Below the pieces are notes generated by a model. That model saw nothing but the letters and a program-made list of their open reading frames with translations, was not told where the DNA came from and searched no databases. Below are positions 24,403 through 31,703 of a DNA stretch of 50,429 nucleotides, piece by piece. The DNA is from a virus, in the IMG/VR virus record IMGVR_UViG_3300042863_000708, positions 1-50,429 of that record, one strand, 5' to 3'. Made by a program: the position numbers and the translations under genes. Positions within the stretch are counted from its first letter, which is position 1, and every line of letters starts with the position of its first letter.

Positions 24403-24860
24403 AACTGATTTCTCATAGAGGAAACATTAGCGGTCCAAATATAGATAGAGAAAATTCTCCAGAGTATTTAAATGAAGCCTTAGAGCTTGGCTATGATGTT
24501 GAAATTGATTTGTGGTTAATGGAAGGCTCTTTATTTCTAGGTCACGACATGCTTGAATATGAAATTAGTGAACGCTATCTTAATAGTATTAGAGATCATG
24601 CATGGATTCATTGTAAAAATCTTCTAGCCCTTGACTTTTGTAGAAGAAGCGACTATTATAATTGCTTTAGCCACAACGAAGATGATGCAGTCTTAACAAG
24701 TAAGGGTTTTATCTGGGCCTACCCAGGAAAAGAAATAAAATCAGATAAGTGCATAGTTGTTTTACCAGAACGCGGAGAACAATATAAAGACTTAAGAATG
24801 CCAAATTCTTTTTATGGAGTGTGCTCTGACTACATAGAACAGGTGAATGTTGTCAAATGA
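24399..24860 (+). CDS. Glycerophosphodiester phosphodiesterase-like protein
   Basis: A 153-residue short TIM-barrel-type protein from GTG 24399. HRGN near the N-terminus, ENSPEYLNEAL, VEIDLWL and LGHDM carry the His/Glu/Asp pattern of GDPD/PLC-like phosphodiesterases. The family is normally about 240 residues, so this is a reduced version, but the catalytic half is intact. It may cut or transfer a phosphodiester on a surface glycan. Confidence 0.7.
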   Translation: MKLISHRGNISGPNIDRENSPEYLNEALELGYDVEIDLWLMEGSLFLGHDMLEYEISERYLNSIRDHAWIHCKNLLALDFCRRSDYYNCFSHNEDDAVLTSKGFIWAYPGKEIKSDKCIVVLPERGEQYKDLRMPNSFYGVCSDYIEQVNVVK

Positions 24861-25465
24861 ATCTTCATGAAATAGGACTAAAGCATGGAACGGATAAATC
24901 AACTTACCATGAGTACATGAACTTTTATGAAAAGCACTTTGATCGCAAAAACATCAAAAGGTTCTTAGAAATAGGTGTACAGTCTGGTGCGTCATTGAAA
25001 GCGTGGAGAGAATGGTTGCCAAAGGCTTCTATAGCTGAGGGTTGGGATATTAACCCAAGTACTCCGATTAATGGATGCGATATACGAATAGTTGACCAAC
25101 TTAATGTTGATCAGATGCTTAACAACATTACAGGAGAGTATGACGTTATTCTAGATGATGGTGGGCACACGGCACAGATGATGCAAGTTTCTTTCTCTAC
25201 TCTTTTTAAATTTTCAAAATTATATGTCATTGAGGATCTTCATGCTCCATGGTGCGGAGAACATTTTCTTGCACCAAACGATATCAATACCCTTGACCTT
25301 TTAGAAGGTTTTAATGTAAATGGATGGACCTCTCCCTACTCAACAGATGAGCAAAAAGAGTACATCGATAAGAATATGGAGATAGTAGGAATATTTATTC
25401 GGGGAGAAAGAAGTAGCCCCCTATCAGCTACAGCGATAATAAGAAATAGGAGCAAAAATGTTTAA
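24857..25465 (+). CDS. SAM methyltransferase, sugar O-methyltransferase-like
   Basis: A 202-residue protein beginning LHEIGLKHGTDKSTYHEYM, then FLEIGVQSGASLKAWREWLP (SAM loop), DVILDDGGH and LYVIEDLHAPW. This is the signature of the group containing macrolide-sugar O-methyltransferases and cephalosporin hydroxylase-like proteins. Metal-binding Asp-Asp is present. It likely methylates a sugar hydroxyl in the pathway encoded here. Confidence 0.8.
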   Translation: MNLHEIGLKHGTDKSTYHEYMNFYEKHFDRKNIKRFLEIGVQSGASLKAWREWLPKASIAEGWDINPSTPINGCDIRIVDQLNVDQMLNNITGEYDVILDDGGHTAQMMQVSFSTLFKFSKLYVIEDLHAPWCGEHFLAPNDINTLDLLEGFNVNGWTSPYSTDEQKEYIDKNMEIVGIFIRGERSSPLSATAIIRNRSKNV

Positions 25466-26252
25466 GGAAATAGATTACAGTAAGCACTTTGTAATTGGAA
25501 CACCACTTGTAGGTTGGAAGTGTGATAAAAACGAGGACATGTCGTGGCTAGACAACAGACTTTCTATTATGGAAAAGTTCCCTAATGCTAAATTTTTTGC
25601 ATCATTTGAATTGGATGAAAGAGGTCTAGAACCATTCGGAAGAGTTATTGATGCCCTTAAGGAGGTGTCAGGGGACTATTGGACATACTCTATAAATGAT
25701 ATGCAGTCTGAAGTAACATCACAAAATAGGTGGATAAGAATAGAGACTGGTCGTAATCTTATTCGTGAGTTTGCTCAAAGAAGAAGAGTTATGTCTGGTC
25801 ACCATTGGGGAGAAGCAACACCACAAGAAGGTGTTGTTAGTTACGATGCTATTCTTTATGTAGATTCAGATATGATTCTTCAGCCAGAACTGATAGGTGG
25901 AATGCTAGAGGTCGATCATCCATTAGTTAGTGTCTCAGTTCCTGCTTACGGCCTCACTGGAAAATTAATAAATGCAAGTCCTAGGTTGGAGGAGCATTGG
26001 AACACTGCGGGAATGCTTTTAGTCAACGCACCAGCTTACTACGACTTGCCATGGTCTCATAATGCAAACCTAAATCTTAGTGATGATCCAACATTCCAGT
26101 CCATGGCTGAAAGATTAAAACGCCGCGAGGGTGTCGAAAATCTAGAAGATACCTATGGAATGACATGGGTAAGAAAAGATTTGCAGGCACAGCATAGAGG
26201 AGAATTGCTTAGTGTAGAAAACAGAAAGATTCCAAATAGGAATTTAATGTAA
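25458..26252 (+). CDS. Glycosyltransferase, DxD-containing
   Basis: A 264-residue protein with the nucleotide-sugar metal motif Asp136-Ser-Asp138 (ILYVDSDMIL), preceded by RNLIREFAQRR and followed by a long acceptor region. The pattern suits GT-A enzymes. It overlaps the upstream methyltransferase and touches the downstream endonuclease (TAATG). Acceptor unknown. Confidence 0.7.
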   Translation: MFKEIDYSKHFVIGTPLVGWKCDKNEDMSWLDNRLSIMEKFPNAKFFASFELDERGLEPFGRVIDALKEVSGDYWTYSINDMQSEVTSQNRWIRIETGRNLIREFAQRRRVMSGHHWGEATPQEGVVSYDAILYVDSDMILQPELIGGMLEVDHPLVSVSVPAYGLTGKLINASPRLEEHWNTAGMLLVNAPAYYDLPWSHNANLNLSDDPTFQSMAERLKRREGVENLEDTYGMTWVRKDLQAQHRGELLSVENRKIPNRNLM

Positions 26253-26692
26253 TGGAAAGCTATCAGGAAGTTTTGTTTCCAGCACCTACAGAAAAATACT
26301 GCTATGTGTGTAAAAGAATTCTTTCTGAGCTTGAGTTTGCAAAAAATTCTACTAAACCTGGAGAAATTAGGCCAGAGTGCAGGGCATGTGACAACAAACA
26401 ACGTAAAGATAGAATGCGTAGAGAAAAAGCTAGAGATCCAGAAGCCGTAAGAGAAAAGTATTTAAAGAGAAAATACAATATAACATTAGCAAAATACACA
26501 GAGATCTTTGTTGAGCAAGAAGGCAAGTGCTGGATCTGTCAAAACAAAAAAGATCTTGTTGTAGATCATGATCATGCCACAGGAGAAGTTAGAGGTCTAT
26601 TGTGTAGCTTGTGCAACACATCTCTTGGCGGGTTTAAAGATGAAATAAGTTCTTTACAAAGAGCTATCCTTTACTTATTAAATCAGCCTTGA
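26252..26692 (+). CDS. Recombination endonuclease VII-like HNH nuclease
   Basis: A 146-residue protein. The C-terminal half has CWICQ...LVVDHDHATGEVRGLLCSLCN, the zinc/HNH core of T4 endonuclease VII-type enzymes. The N-terminal half has a second Cys cluster (CYVCKR...CRACDN), like family members that act as free-standing HNH enzymes. It may resolve branched DNA or be a homing nuclease inserted after the sugar cassette. Confidence 0.88.
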   Translation: MESYQEVLFPAPTEKYCYVCKRILSELEFAKNSTKPGEIRPECRACDNKQRKDRMRREKARDPEAVREKYLKRKYNITLAKYTEIFVEQEGKCWICQNKKDLVVDHDHATGEVRGLLCSLCNTSLGGFKDEISSLQRAILYLLNQP

Positions 26693-26724
26693 CAATAAGA
26701 TATAATTCCTGTAAAATTAGAAAA

Positions 26725-26784
26725 GTGGACGAGTCATACTATGATGATGAAGATTTTCTTCTATCATATTACGAAGGGTATTGA
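26725..26784 (+). CDS. Possible 19-residue leader peptide
   Basis: A short GTG-started frame, very acidic (VDESYYDDEDFLLSYYEGY), whose stop overlaps the start region of the next gene (TGATCATG). A TATAAT box is at 26701-26706. No good ribosome binding site is present, so this may not be translated. Confidence 0.25.
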   Translation: MDESYYDDEDFLLSYYEGY

Positions 26785-26786
26785 TC

Positions 26787-26969
26787 ATGTTGGATTGTAG
26801 GGGTATACCAACTAGGGTATGCGTTAAATGTGGATCAGATTTATTTACCGTCCAAGTACAGTTTGATGAGGATTATGAAATTATAGGATACTTACTTGAC
26901 TGTAAGTGTGCCTATTGTGATACTAAACTGACTGCCCCAACACCATTAGACCTAGTTGAAGGATTATAG
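26787..26969 (+). CDS. Small zinc-ribbon protein
   Basis: A 60-residue protein with Cys pairs (CVKCGSD and CKCAYCDTK), the zinc-ribbon pattern. ATG 26787 is preferred; a TTG at 26781 is in frame. It ends one base before the photoproduct glycosylase gene. Confidence 0.65.
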   Translation: MLDCRGIPTRVCVKCGSDLFTVQVQFDEDYEIIGYLLDCKCAYCDTKLTAPTPLDLVEGL

Positions 26970-26970
26970 T

Positions 26971-27468
26971 ATGCAAACATTTGTCCCCTACCCAGACTTT
27001 GCTGAGTCTGCTGCTGTACTAGATAACAAGAGACTTAACAAACAGTTGTTAGAAGGTCGTCAAATTTACGGAATACTTGTTTCAGGAAAGCGAAAAGGTG
27101 CCTGGGTCAATCACCCTGCTGTTCTCATGTGGCGATACCGTGAGAATGCTTTACACTCCTATCTAGAAGCTATTAAAATAGAATGTGATTCCCGTGGTAT
27201 TTCAACTACAAAAAATTGGGATGTAATCACACAGATGCATGAATCTAACTGGGATCGTGGCGGAAACATTCTTATGCCTGAGTGGTGGGGGGATGAAAGA
27301 ATTCATCAGTCTCATCGTAATAATCTATATCGTAAAGATCCAGAATACTATGCAGAGTTTATGTTTGATAGTTTTATTTCTTGTTGTGACAAGTGTAACT
27401 ACTATTGGCCTACCCATAAAAGTGAAGATTTTCTCTCTCAGGGTATTGACAAGCTGGCAACAGTCTAG
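26971..27468 (+). CDS. denV: Pyrimidine-dimer DNA glycosylase (T4 EndoV family)
   Basis: A 165-residue protein starting MQTFVPYPDFAESAAVLDNK. The sequence RLNKQLLEGRQI, NHPAVLMWRYRENAL and the later HQSHRNNLYRKDPEYY match the pyrimidine-dimer excision glycosylase family, including actinobacterial members. It would repair UV damage, useful for a phage in sunlit water. A CxxC near the C-terminus (CCDKC) is extra. The symbol follows the T4 enzyme and is by homology only. Confidence 0.85.
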   Translation: MQTFVPYPDFAESAAVLDNKRLNKQLLEGRQIYGILVSGKRKGAWVNHPAVLMWRYRENALHSYLEAIKIECDSRGISTTKNWDVITQMHESNWDRGGNILMPEWWGDERIHQSHRNNLYRKDPEYYAEFMFDSFISCCDKCNYYWPTHKSEDFLSQGIDKLATV

Positions 27469-27474
27469 TATTAT
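27446..27474 (+). promoter_or_regulatory. Consensus promoter TTGACA-N17-TATTAT
   Basis: TTGACA (27446-27451) and TATTAT (27469-27474) with a 17-base spacer, inside the end of the glycosylase gene. It drives the small genes beginning at 27505, which has an AAGGAG site. Confidence 0.7.
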
Positions 27475-27504
27475 ATGTATACGAACCTAGAAAAGGAGAA
27501 TGAG

Positions 27505-27561
27505 ATGGATGGAATCGACAGCTACTTTGAGCAGAAGTTTAATAGCATAAATGGCAAGTAG
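27505..27561 (+). CDS. Tiny 18-residue ORF
   Basis: ATG 27505 lies behind AAAAGGAG and downstream of a consensus promoter, and the ORF overlaps the next start. It encodes an 18-residue polar peptide beginning MDGIDSYF. It may be a real micropeptide or a translation-coupling leader. Confidence 0.4.
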   Translation: MDGIDSYFEQKFNSINGK

Positions 27562-27715
27562 AAGGAAAGAAGAGGAAAATCTCTTCCAAGATACACCAGA
27601 TAGACAACTAACCCGCCCCTCTGGTTGGTGTATGACACAAGATCATGAGGGATGTAGGTATCAATTCAATCACGGGAAATGTGGTTGTAAATGTCACAAG
27701 GAGAATAATGAGTAA
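27551..27715 (+). CDS. Small Cys/His-rich protein
   Basis: A 54-residue basic protein. The C-ter half has WCMTQDHEGC and NHGKCGCKCHKE, six Cys and His residues that could bind zinc. It overlaps the 27505 peptide and the next gene (ATGAGTAA). Unknown function. Confidence 0.6.
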   Translation: MASRRKEEENLFQDTPDRQLTRPSGWCMTQDHEGCRYQFNHGKCGCKCHKENNE

Positions 27716-28016
27716 TTTATATATGACAACAGAAGAGTTTGCTGCAATGGTAGTAGATACTCTTCATGAACAGAATTATTTTAAGAAGGGTAGCAAGAAT
27801 CACCCTGCAGATATTGTAATTGCCTTTACATCTACCGCAGAAAGCATTGCATCGGCATTGGATTGGGCAATTCAAAAGGAATATCAGGCAAAGGCTGATA
27901 AGCATAAGGAAGTCCCAGTCACTTACTCAGCAAACAACGTACCCTTAGTACAAGACAAATATCTTTCTAAAGATTCTTTGGGCTATTCAGAGTGGAAAAG
28001 AGATGGGTATCTATAA
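27708..28016 (+). CDS. Small unknown protein
   Basis: A 102-residue protein from ATG 27708, which follows AAGGAG; the frame extends upstream but overlaps the preceding gene. Helical, neutral (TTEEFAAMVVDTLHEQNYF; SIASALDWAIQKEYQAK). No family recognised. Confidence 0.6.
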   Translation: MSNLYMTTEEFAAMVVDTLHEQNYFKKGSKNHPADIVIAFTSTAESIASALDWAIQKEYQAKADKHKEVPVTYSANNVPLVQDKYLSKDSLGYSEWKRDGYL

Positions 28017-28081
28017 TGGGTAAGATGAAAGACCTATATTTAATCCATAATATTGAGAATATTGATGAAGATGATGATTAA
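28016..28081 (+). CDS. 21-residue acidic peptide beginning MGKMKDL
   Basis: ATG 28016 overlaps the upstream stop (TAATG). The peptide begins MGKMKDL and ends in a DEDDD run. The same seven-residue start occurs in the gene at 39785, which argues that it is a real, related gene and not chance. Confidence 0.45.
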   Translation: MGKMKDLYLIHNIENIDEDDD

Positions 28082-28089
28082 CTAAGAGG

Positions 28090-28095
28090 TATAAT
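28090..28095 (+). promoter_or_regulatory. TATAAT box before 28140 gene
   Basis: TATAAT follows the end of the preceding operon by eight bases; the next ATG (28140) has a CAGGGG site. No clear -35. Confidence 0.4.
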
Positions 28096-28139
28096 ATAAC
28101 TGCCACATGTTTATGTGAGATCATTTTTCAGGGGTAGTT

Positions 28140-28286
28140 ATGAGAAAAGACGGAGATCCAGAAATCTACTGGAGAGAAAGAATATCTAAAGAAATAGTTT
28201 GGGCATGTGAACATTCAATTGATCCGTGTGCTGACTGCAATGAGCTATCTTATTTTATAAAGAATGGACTAAGAAACGCTTCATAA
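28140..28286 (+). CDS. Small YWR-motif protein
   Basis: A 48-residue protein with EIYWRERISKEI near the N-terminus and a CADC pair. The YWRxxIxxE motif recurs in the proteins at 30017 and 42277, so these form a phage-encoded family. Function unknown. Confidence 0.6.
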   Translation: MRKDGDPEIYWRERISKEIVWACEHSIDPCADCNELSYFIKNGLRNAS

Positions 28287-28294
28287 AAAGATTT

Positions 28295-28344
28295 GTTAAC
28301 CTTGGTATGTTATAGTAATTTAATTACATTAACAGGAGGTTAAC
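28295..28344 (+). promoter_or_regulatory. Inverted repeat able to hide a strong ribosome binding site
   Basis: GTTAACCT (28295-28302) and AGGTTAAC (28337-28344) are perfect complements, and the second arm contains the AGGAGGT ribosome binding site of the 28345 gene. A weak -10 (TATAGT, 28311-28316) lies between them. RNA read from upstream would fold over the site; RNA started at the internal box would not. Confidence 0.45.
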
Positions 28345-28461
28345 ATGAAGGAGTTTTCAGGTAAATGGAAAATAGGAAAAGACGGATCTATGATTCTTAA
28401 ATGGAAGAAAAGAAAAGTTACCCCACTAACATACCTTGACACAACTAACAAAGAAGAGTAG
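28345..28461 (+). CDS. Small basic protein, 38 residues
   Basis: ATG 28345 follows a near-perfect AGGAGGT site. The protein is very basic (SGKWKIGKDG; LKWKKRKVTP). Its last codons contain the promoter of the next gene. Unknown; RNA or DNA binding is possible. Confidence 0.55.
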   Translation: MKEFSGKWKIGKDGSMILKWKKRKVTPLTYLDTTNKEE

Positions 28462-28464
28462 AAT
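28436..28464 (+). promoter_or_regulatory. Consensus promoter TTGACA-N17-TAGAAT for leaderless gene 28471
   Basis: TTGACA at 28436-28441, TAGAAT at 28459-28464, 17-base spacer. The ATG at 28471 is exactly six bases downstream of the -10 and no ribosome binding site is present, so the mRNA should begin at the ATG. Confidence 0.75.
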
Positions 28465-28470
28465 TTAGGC

Positions 28471-28908
28471 ATGGATATATTAGAAGAAGCAACACTACGC
28501 ATAAAGTGGTTTTATCAACGGACTAAGCGTAGTGTTCGTAATGCCATTCGTACTCCCAAGTGGTGGTATCAGCGTGCGAGGCGAGGGTACAGTGATAGAG
28601 ACATGTGGAATGCAGACACCTATCTGTCGGGAGTGTTTGCGGGAGCTCTTGACTGGTATATACACGAAGGTCATGGTGTCTCAATGGATTACAGCGACCC
28701 TAGCGACCCTCATTGTGAAGATATAGATGCCATGGTGATTAGAAGGAATACTGATTATTTAAACCACATTTCAATTTTCACACAATATCTAAACAATGGC
28801 CTTGCTTGGGATGAAGAAGATGTCAAAAAATCTGGCGGGGTACTTGACAAAGATATCAAAGCTAGTGTACACTGGTTAGCAGATCATTTTACAGAACTAT
28901 GGGATTAG
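28471..28908 (+). CDS. Unknown protein with basic N-terminus
   Basis: A 145-residue protein. Residues 10-42 are rich in Arg/Lys/Trp (IKWFYQRTKRSVRNAIRTP, KWWYQRARRG); the rest is acidic. Similar phage proteins start with the same Trp/Arg-rich helix, as far as I recall, without known function. It could bind a membrane surface or nucleic acid. Leaderless. Confidence 0.6.
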   Translation: MDILEEATLRIKWFYQRTKRSVRNAIRTPKWWYQRARRGYSDRDMWNADTYLSGVFAGALDWYIHEGHGVSMDYSDPSDPHCEDIDAMVIRRNTDYLNHISIFTQYLNNGLAWDEEDVKKSGGVLDKDIKASVHWLADHFTELWD

Positions 28909-28917
28909 GAGTCCTTT

Positions 28918-29202
28918 ATGATTAGAGTTACAGTAGATCTTGTACCCCTTGGGGAAGAAGATAATTCAAAAACAATTGGTAAGTTTGTATTGGCTAACGA
29001 TGGTGAAGGTGACGTTGACTATGCGGATTACGGATTTGTTTATTCAGATGACCTTGATGGAGAACGTGAGGGAACTGTAAAGAACTTCAAGAGAAGCGAG
29101 GGTATTTGGAAGCTCATCTCACAATGTCTTTCTAATCCTGGCGAGGTAGATAATGAAGAGTTTATGGATGTTTTATGGGACAGAATCAATAAAAATGCAT
29201 GA
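28918..29202 (+). CDS. Conserved small actinophage-type beta protein
   Basis: A 94-residue acidic protein (TVDLVPLGEEDNSKTIGKFV, then GFVYSDDLDG, FKRSEGIWKLI). Proteins of this pattern (VDLVPFGEE...TIG) are common among small genes of actinophages. Function unknown. Confidence 0.6.
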   Translation: MIRVTVDLVPLGEEDNSKTIGKFVLANDGEGDVDYADYGFVYSDDLDGEREGTVKNFKRSEGIWKLISQCLSNPGEVDNEEFMDVLWDRINKNA

Positions 29203-29440
29203 CTACGCAGAACTTAATCTTTATTTAGAAGAAGATAAGACTACTGACCTTTGGATATATCTTGAGGGTAATAAACCGATTGTAATTAAAGATGTGTGCA
29301 ATAATCCTGTTAGATACCAGGGCTGGTGGTCTATTCCTCATACTTTTTTAGGAAAAAGTTCTACGGCTATGGTAGAATCGTCTAAGGTTATGTATTTTGT
29401 AACTATAGGAGATAGAGAGATGCAAGATGAAGGGGCATGA
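29195..29440 (+). CDS. Small unknown protein
   Basis: An 81-residue protein from ATG 29195, overlapping the previous gene by eight bases. Beta-rich with aromatic residues (LWIYLEGNKPIVIKDV, GWWSIPHTFLG). No family recognised. Confidence 0.5.
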   Translation: MHDYAELNLYLEEDKTTDLWIYLEGNKPIVIKDVCNNPVRYQGWWSIPHTFLGKSSTAMVESSKVMYFVTIGDREMQDEGA

Positions 29441-29630
29441 TGGTCTTTGTCCAACACCAAACCCACACATTAAAGAGCGAAAGAATTGTGCCTATTGTAA
29501 TTTGATCGATAGGGTTAGAGATCATTATAAGGACAAGAAGAGTCATGGAAAAGATAAGACCTATGATGAAGGGTTCTCTGACGGATGGAACTCTGCAATA
29601 GCAAAACTACAAGAACTTAACGGAGTATAG
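29427..29630 (+). CDS. Small Cys-pair protein, paralogue of 30307
   Basis: A 67-residue protein: LCPTPNPHIKERKNCAYCNL then IDRVRDHYKD and DEGFSDGW. The C...CxxC...I..VR...(G/E)GF..G pattern is shared with the protein at 30307, so the two are diverged copies. A zinc-binding role is likely. Confidence 0.6.
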   Translation: MKGHDGLCPTPNPHIKERKNCAYCNLIDRVRDHYKDKKSHGKDKTYDEGFSDGWNSAIAKLQELNGV

Positions 29631-29638
29631 GAGTGGAG

Positions 29639-30010
29639 ATGAATTACCCAGAGCCTTATGGATTAGAGTGTAATGACGGTTGGAAGAGTATCATCAATGA
29701 TACTCATAGGAAACTAAAGTATATTGATCCTGATTATAAAATTTCTCAGATCAAAGAAAAGTTTGGTGGTCTGAGATATTACTATGACCAATCCCTTGAA
29801 ATATCCTACGGTGATATTCGTCGTGAAATTATGGATGATATTGTCACAGTAGCAGAAATTAATGCCTCTAAAACTTGCGAACTTTGCGGTGCTAGTGGCT
29901 GGGATAAAAATGTAGAAATTCGTGTACATAAATATTGGTACTTTGGTTATTGTCAAGAGTGTGCTGATAAGACAATTAAAGAACGTGATTCATGGGCTGT
30001 AAGAGGGTAG
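29639..30010 (+). CDS. Conserved phage protein with GW and KEKFG motifs
   Basis: A 123-residue protein from ATG 29639 (AGGAG five bases upstream). NDGWKSIINDTHRKL, then IKEKFGGLRYYYD, a helix, and KTCELCGASGW with a later YCQEC pair form a familiar arrangement in phage and bacterial hypothetical proteins. Zinc binding is likely; function unknown. Confidence 0.65.
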   Translation: MNYPEPYGLECNDGWKSIINDTHRKLKYIDPDYKISQIKEKFGGLRYYYDQSLEISYGDIRREIMDDIVTVAEINASKTCELCGASGWDKNVEIRVHKYWYFGYCQECADKTIKERDSWAVRG

Positions 30011-30016
30011 GAATAG

Positions 30017-30310
30017 GTGAGATTTAATATCTTTCGTAATCCAAATATAGATGCACAAGTAGGAATGCTTTTAGGATCATTTGATCAAGCAATTCGTAAT
30101 CAGTCTGAGGATTATTGGCGTAAAGAAATTGCTAAAGAAAATAGTTATGAGATAAAAGCTCAATATGCAAAAGGGTATTTAGATGGGTACACAGATGCAG
30201 AAACACACTATACAAAAACGTGTATCATTTGTGGTACAGGAGGAATATCATCTCCCTGGATATGTATCCCCTGTAAAGAACAAAACTCTGATTGGATTGG
30301 AGAGTTATGA
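30017..30310 (+). CDS. Small YWR-motif zinc protein
   Basis: A 97-residue protein with SEDYWRKEIAKENS, related to motifs in the proteins at 28140 and 42277, and a C-terminal zinc-type CIICGTGG...WICIPC. GTG start with AGGAATAG upstream. Unknown function. Confidence 0.6.
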   Translation: MRFNIFRNPNIDAQVGMLLGSFDQAIRNQSEDYWRKEIAKENSYEIKAQYAKGYLDGYTDAETHYTKTCIICGTGGISSPWICIPCKEQNSDWIGEL

Positions 30311-30471
30311 AACACGATAAGTTCTGTATGAACAAAGCAGATCCAACCATGAAATTTTGTCATTTGTGTACTCTTATCCGTAAAGTTCGGGCCGATGAAT
30401 ATGAAGTGGGCTTTAGAGCTGGATATGTTAAAGGAATTAAAAGAAGAGACTTCGGTGAAAAAAATGATTAA
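30307..30471 (+). CDS. Small Cys-pair protein, paralogue of 29427
   Basis: A 54-residue protein (FCMNKADPTMKFCHLCTLI, RKVRADEYEVGFRAG). It overlaps the preceding stop (ATGA) and the next start. It shares the pattern of the 29427 protein. Confidence 0.6.
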   Translation: MKHDKFCMNKADPTMKFCHLCTLIRKVRADEYEVGFRAGYVKGIKRRDFGEKND

Positions 30472-30736
30472 ATGTTGGAATTGTAATATGGAATTAGATA
30501 CGTCTTTAATTTCGGCGGCGGGTGAAATAGAGACCAACCCCCAACCTATGGACACCTACCCACATTCTTTTCCTAGCAATGTAACCATTGATCTTTCTCT
30601 TAATGAGTGGGAATATGTCCTCAATGGGTTATCTTCTCTTATTGAATCTTCTTATGCATGGGGATGGGCAGACACGGCGGTACAGATAGAAATTAATGAT
30701 ATTGCCAAACGTATAGAAAGAATTATTAATGAGTGA
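30464..30736 (+). CDS. Small unknown protein
   Basis: A 90-residue protein from ATG 30464, with an N-terminal CWNC and a helical C-terminus (WEYVLNGLSSLIESSY). The frame extends upstream, but the overlap with 30307 favours this start. No family recognised. Confidence 0.55.
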   Translation: MIKCWNCNMELDTSLISAAGEIETNPQPMDTYPHSFPSNVTIDLSLNEWEYVLNGLSSLIESSYAWGWADTAVQIEINDIAKRIERIINE

Positions 30737-30962
30737 TTACACCCAAATAGAAGATTTTGATTGCCCAGTATGTGACTGGAGCCTGCATGTAGAAAAACGG
30801 GTATGGAGTGAAATAGATGATCATTCCCCAGTAATAGAATACATCTTATCAGAAGTAAAGAAGCATGATAAGACACATATTGCCAAGATGTATGGAGATA
30901 TTAAACCCTCTGATATAGGAGAATCACCCTATCTTTATGTGTCTCCAAGGAAGAATAAATAG
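30729..30962 (+). CDS. Small CxxC protein, last of the plus-strand run
   Basis: A 77-residue protein with DCPVCDWSLHVEKR and two later His (KKHDKTHIAK), a possible C2H2-type zinc site. It overlaps the previous gene by eight bases and ends before the convergent intergenic region. Confidence 0.55.
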   Translation: MSDYTQIEDFDCPVCDWSLHVEKRVWSEIDDHSPVIEYILSEVKKHDKTHIAKMYGDIKPSDIGESPYLYVSPRKNK

Positions 30963-31128
30963 GCTAAAAGAGTTACAGTTTATTGACATATGGAGTAATA
31001 TGGTTAGAAATGGAGTGAAATGGGTGATTATGCCATTTTGTTACCCAATCGTAATCATATTCCCCCCATATTTACTTGACAAATTCTCTCTCATATGATA
31101 TAGAAAACATATTAAAACATATAAAAAA

Positions 31129-31153
31129 CCCCAGATTCCAGGGAAAAATGGGG
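31129..31153. terminator. Bidirectional terminator between convergent operons
   Basis: CCCCA (31129-31133) pairs with TGGGG (31149-31153). There is an A run on the left and a T run (31165-31172) on the right, so it can stop transcripts from both sides. The region 30963-31175 otherwise has no gene; it also holds a TTGACA-N17-TATAGA promoter-like pair (31076-31104) reading rightward, of unclear purpose. Confidence 0.6.
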
Positions 31154-31175
31154 CAGTTCGTAATCTTTTTTTATA

Positions 31176-31703
31176 TTACTTATATAGTATATCTATTGGA
31201 GCTTTACATGTAGGGGAATAGTTAGTAGCTGCTTGGATTGCTTTCTCTACCCTGGCTTTTGCGGGTAGATCTATAGATGTATATAAAGAACCATATGCAT
31301 ATGATGATCCACTACCTATAGATACTTCTTCATATTCTACACATTGGAAATCAGAGATGTCTATTTCATATACTCTACCCTTGACCCCTATAATAAACCC
31401 TGCATTATTATCATCATCTTCTGGAATCTTGATATCATTCTCTTTAAAGAATAATCTAAGAGCTGGTATGAATACCTTCAGCATATGTCTATCTATATTG
31501 TGAGTCTTGCCAACGGCGGGGTATTGAAAATTATATATAACAGCTTGACCTATACCACTATTACCACAATATCCTATAAGATAAGATCCTACATCAAATA
31601 TTTTAGGTTGGGTAGAAGAAACCAGGGTATGGGAATCAGAATGCCCTCTATCTCCACCCATATATACTTTACCATTATCTGATATAGCTACAATACATGT
31701 CAT
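31176..31703 (-). CDS. Proteasome beta / HslV-like Ntn threonine peptidase
   Basis: A 175-residue protein, close to the length of E. coli HslV. After Met removal it begins TCIVAISDNGKVYMGGDRG: Thr1 is the nucleophile, Asp17 lies in GGDRG and Lys33 in QPKIF, exactly the proteasome triad spacing. IGSGSSYAYGSLY corresponds to the active-site Ser-Gly loop and next helix, and KARVEKAIQAA to the following helix. The ATG at 31703 overlaps the stop of a small membrane-protein gene, and any longer start would bury Thr1. No HslU, ClpX or Mpa-like ATPase is encoded here, so it may use a host partner or act alone. Confidence 0.85.
   Translation of the reverse strand: MTCIVAISDNGKVYMGGDRGHSDSHTLVSSTQPKIFDVGSYLIGYCGNSGIGQAVIYNFQYPAVGKTHNIDRHMLKVFIPALRLFFKENDIKIPEDDDNNAGFIIGVKGRVYEIDISDFQCVEYEEVSIGSGSSYAYGSLYTSIDLPAKARVEKAIQAATNYSPTCKAPIDILYK

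Noticed and set aside
26689-26706. TTGACA and TATAAT six bases apart as a normal promoter (also at 47902-47918).
   Set aside because: The spacing is far from 16-18 bases; if active, the TATAAT acts alone or as an extended -10.
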